From: Sphingomonas hankookensis
Lineage (GTDB): Bacteria; Pseudomonadota; Alphaproteobacteria; Sphingomonadales; Sphingomonadaceae
Direction of reading: 5' to 3'
Assembly: GCF_022664465.1 (NCBI RefSeq)
Contig: NZ_JAKREV010000001.1
Span: 992,001 to 1,056,000, forward strand
DNA: 64,000 nucleotides
The position numbers and the translations under genes were made by a program. Shown in pieces: positions 62,533 through 64,000 of the stretch (position 1 is the stretch's first letter; each line of letters opens with the position of its first letter). A model generated the notes under the pieces. The model saw only the letters and a program-made list of their open reading frames with translations. It did not search any database and was not told the origin of the DNA.

Positions 62533-64000
62533 TCAATACGCCCGCCCGATCAGCACCCGTTCCACCGCCGGCGTGCCGGTGAACACGCATGGTCCGTCAT
62601 CGCATCCGGTCTGTCCCAGCGGGGCGTTGCGGATGGTGAGCTTCAACCCCTTCAACCGCTGCACCACCGCCTCCAGCGCGTCGCCGGTCGGCTTCGACCA
62701 GCGGACATCGACCCAGCCGGGGTTCTTCACGCCCGCGGCGAAATGCGCTTCGACTCCGGCCCAGTCGTCGACCGGCACGATCCGCTCCCGCAGCTTCCCG
62801 GTCGACTGCGCCAGCAACGTCGCCTGGATATCGGCCAGCACGGTGCCGACGTCGCCGATAAACCCGTCTTTGGCGACGATCGCGCTGTCGAGCTTGCCGT
62901 CCTCACGGTACAGCCGGTCGCGCCGCACGACCGAGACGTTGCCGCCCGCCATGTCGCGCCCGCCAACCTCGATGATGATCGGCGCGCCCTTCTTGACCCA
63001 GCCCCAGCGCTTGGTTGCGGCCTTGGCCGGCTTCAGGTCGAGCAGCGCGCGCACCGGTTCGCCCAGCGCCGTCTGCTTGGCCAGCGCCGCCTGCAATTCG
63101 CGGCAATAGGCGATCAGCGGTTCGTCCTCGGGCGCGTCGCGCAGCATCGGCACGATCACGACCTGCCACGGTGCGATCGCCGGCGGCACGCGCAGGCCGT
63201 CATCGTCGCCATGCACCATGATGACCCCGCCGATCATCCGCGTCGACACGCCCCAGCTGGTGGTGTTGGCGTGTTCGAACTGCCCCTCGGCGTTCTGGAA
63301 GCGGATGTTCTGCGCATGCGCGAAATTGGTGCCCAGGAAGTGCGAGGTGCCCGCCTGCAACGCCTTGCCGTCCTGCATCATCGCTTCGATGCTGTAGGTC
63401 GCGACCGCGCCGGGGAAGCGCTCGTTCTCGGGCTTCTCGCCAGCAATGACGTGCAGCCCGAGACAGGTTTCGGCGAATTCCCGATAGACTTCGAGCATCT
63501 TCAGCGTTTCTTCGCGCGCCTCCTGCGCCGTGGCATGGGCGGTATGCCCCTCCTGCCACAGGAACTCGGCGGTGCGCAGGAACATGCGGGTGCGCATTTC
63601 CCAGCGGACGACGTTCGCCCATTGGTTGATCAGCACCGGCAGGTCGCGCCACGACTGCACCCAGCGCGAAAAGGCGGTGCCGATCACCGTCTCGCTGGTC
63701 GGGCGCACGACCAAAGGCTCTTCCAGCTTCGCTTCGGGGTCGGGGGTCAGCCCACCCTTGCCGTCCGCGATCAGCCGATGATGCGTGACGACCGCCATTT
63801 CCTTGGCGAAGCCGTCGACATGCTCGGCTTCCTTTTCGAAATAGCTCAAGGGGATGAACAGCGGGAAATAGCAATTCTCGTGCCCCGTCGCCTTGATCCG
63901 GTCGTCGAGCAGCCGCTGGATCCGCTCCCAGATGCCATAGCCCCATGGCCGGATGACCATGCACCCGCGTACCCCGGACTCCTCGGCCAGATCGGCCTCG
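62533..64000 (-). CDS. proS: Prolyl-tRNA synthetase, 3' part (runs off the window)
   Basis: The open frame continues to the window edge. Beyond the ATG at 63960 it reads EADLAEESGVRGCMVIRPWGYGIWERIQ, which matches the family, so the true start is outside. It is a class II synthetase of the short archaeal/eukaryote-like type: motif 2 region NVVRWEMRTRMFLRTAEFLWQEGHTAHAT, then GVSTRMIGGVIMVHGDDDGLRVPP, and a C-terminal anticodon-binding domain. The C-terminal cysteine-bearing tail (TGCDDGPCVFTGTPAVERVLIGRAY) is typical. It charges tRNA-Pro. Confidence 0.93.
   Translation of the reverse strand, partial: EADLAEESGVRGCMVIRPWGYGIWERIQRLLDDRIKATGHENCYFPLFIPLSYFEKEAEHVDGFAKEMAVVTHHRLIADGKGGLTPDPEAKLEEPLVVRPTSETVIGTAFSRWVQSWRDLPVLINQWANVVRWEMRTRMFLRTAEFLWQEGHTAHATAQEAREETLKMLEVYREFAETCLGLHVIAGEKPENERFPGAVATYSIEAMMQDGKALQAGTSHFLGTNFAHAQNIRFQNAEGQFEHANTTSWGVSTRMIGGVIMVHGDDDGLRVPPAIAPWQVVIVPMLRDAPEDEPLIAYCRELQAALAKQTALGEPVRALLDLKPAKAATKRWGWVKKGAPIIIEVGGRDMAGGNVSVVRRDRLYREDGKLDSAIVAKDGFIGDVGTVLADIQATLLAQSTGKLRERIVPVDDWAGVEAHFAAGVKNPGWVDVRWSKPTGDALEAVVQRLKGLKLTIRNAPLGQTGCDDGPCVFTGTPAVERVLIGRAY

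Noticed and set aside
1..64000. CRISPR array
   Set aside because: No regularly spaced direct repeats with unique spacers were seen; the only short repeats are palindromic intergenic units.

Overview
The window is a high-GC alphaproteobacterial chromosome segment. Gene content (DUF3597 and DUF427 proteins, a GST/aldo-keto-reductase-rich complement, a short archaeal-type prolyl-tRNA synthetase, the repeat style between genes) suggests a Sphingomonas-like bacterium. This assignment is inferred from protein character and codon bias, not from a marker comparison.

Layout. (1) 1-7.3 kb: a severed FAD-monooxygenase start, a double AAA+ ATPase, and an RNA-repair locus. rtcB-rtcA is read leftwards from a sigma-54-type promoter and the activator rtcR is divergent. 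Two small conserved-looking hypothetical genes follow. (2) 7.46-23.2 kb: a metabolic/stress cassette with two glutathione S-transferases, TetR, VOC, UPF0149, DUF427, three aldo-keto reductases, two LysR, ArsR/SDR, an ABC exporter and an MFS transporter. It ends in a tyrosine integrase gene broken by one nonsense codon and one frameshift. (3) 23.2-52.3 kb: a mobile island with an intact copy of the same integrase next to tRNA-Gln(TTG). It carries a MobA/MobL-type relaxase region, a Hachiman-like HamA-HamB pair, an HTH-HTH-adenine methyltransferase, a subtilisin-like exported protease, a restriction-fold orphan protein, and a seven-gene methyltransferase/helicase/ATPase operon. (4) 52.3-64 kb: ordinary chromosome with tRNA-Gln, a general-stress flavin-fold protein, PHA depolymerase, an MsbA-like ABC exporter, a CBS-MCP signalling protein, a DUF389 membrane protein, RNase R, DUF3597 and the 3' part of proS.

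Structure of the island. The last 20 bases of the tRNA-Gln region (52312-52331) recur exactly at 23191-23210 and in degraded form at 7459-7478. The two outer copies are followed by about 110 bases of related sequence. The simplest reading is two related integrative elements stacked at one tRNA gene: an older left one with a dead integrase and a younger right one with an intact integrase.

Most interesting system. At 24223-34653 a leftward operon encodes, in order: XRE-HTH fused to two complete DNA methyltransferase modules in one 1262-residue chain; an excisionase-type HTH protein; a phospholipase-D-type nuclease/SF2 helicase; a 65-residue protein; a DndD/Rad50-like ATPase with one CxxC hook; a 122-residue protein; and a 345-residue protein. 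The second and last proteins share a domain that I cannot name with confidence. No dndA/B/C/E, pglZ or drmA/B is present, so I do not equate it with Dnd, BREX or DISARM. Dyads in front of the first and second genes suggest self-regulation. I infer an anti-phage or restriction-modification role from domains and island context, not from any direct evidence.
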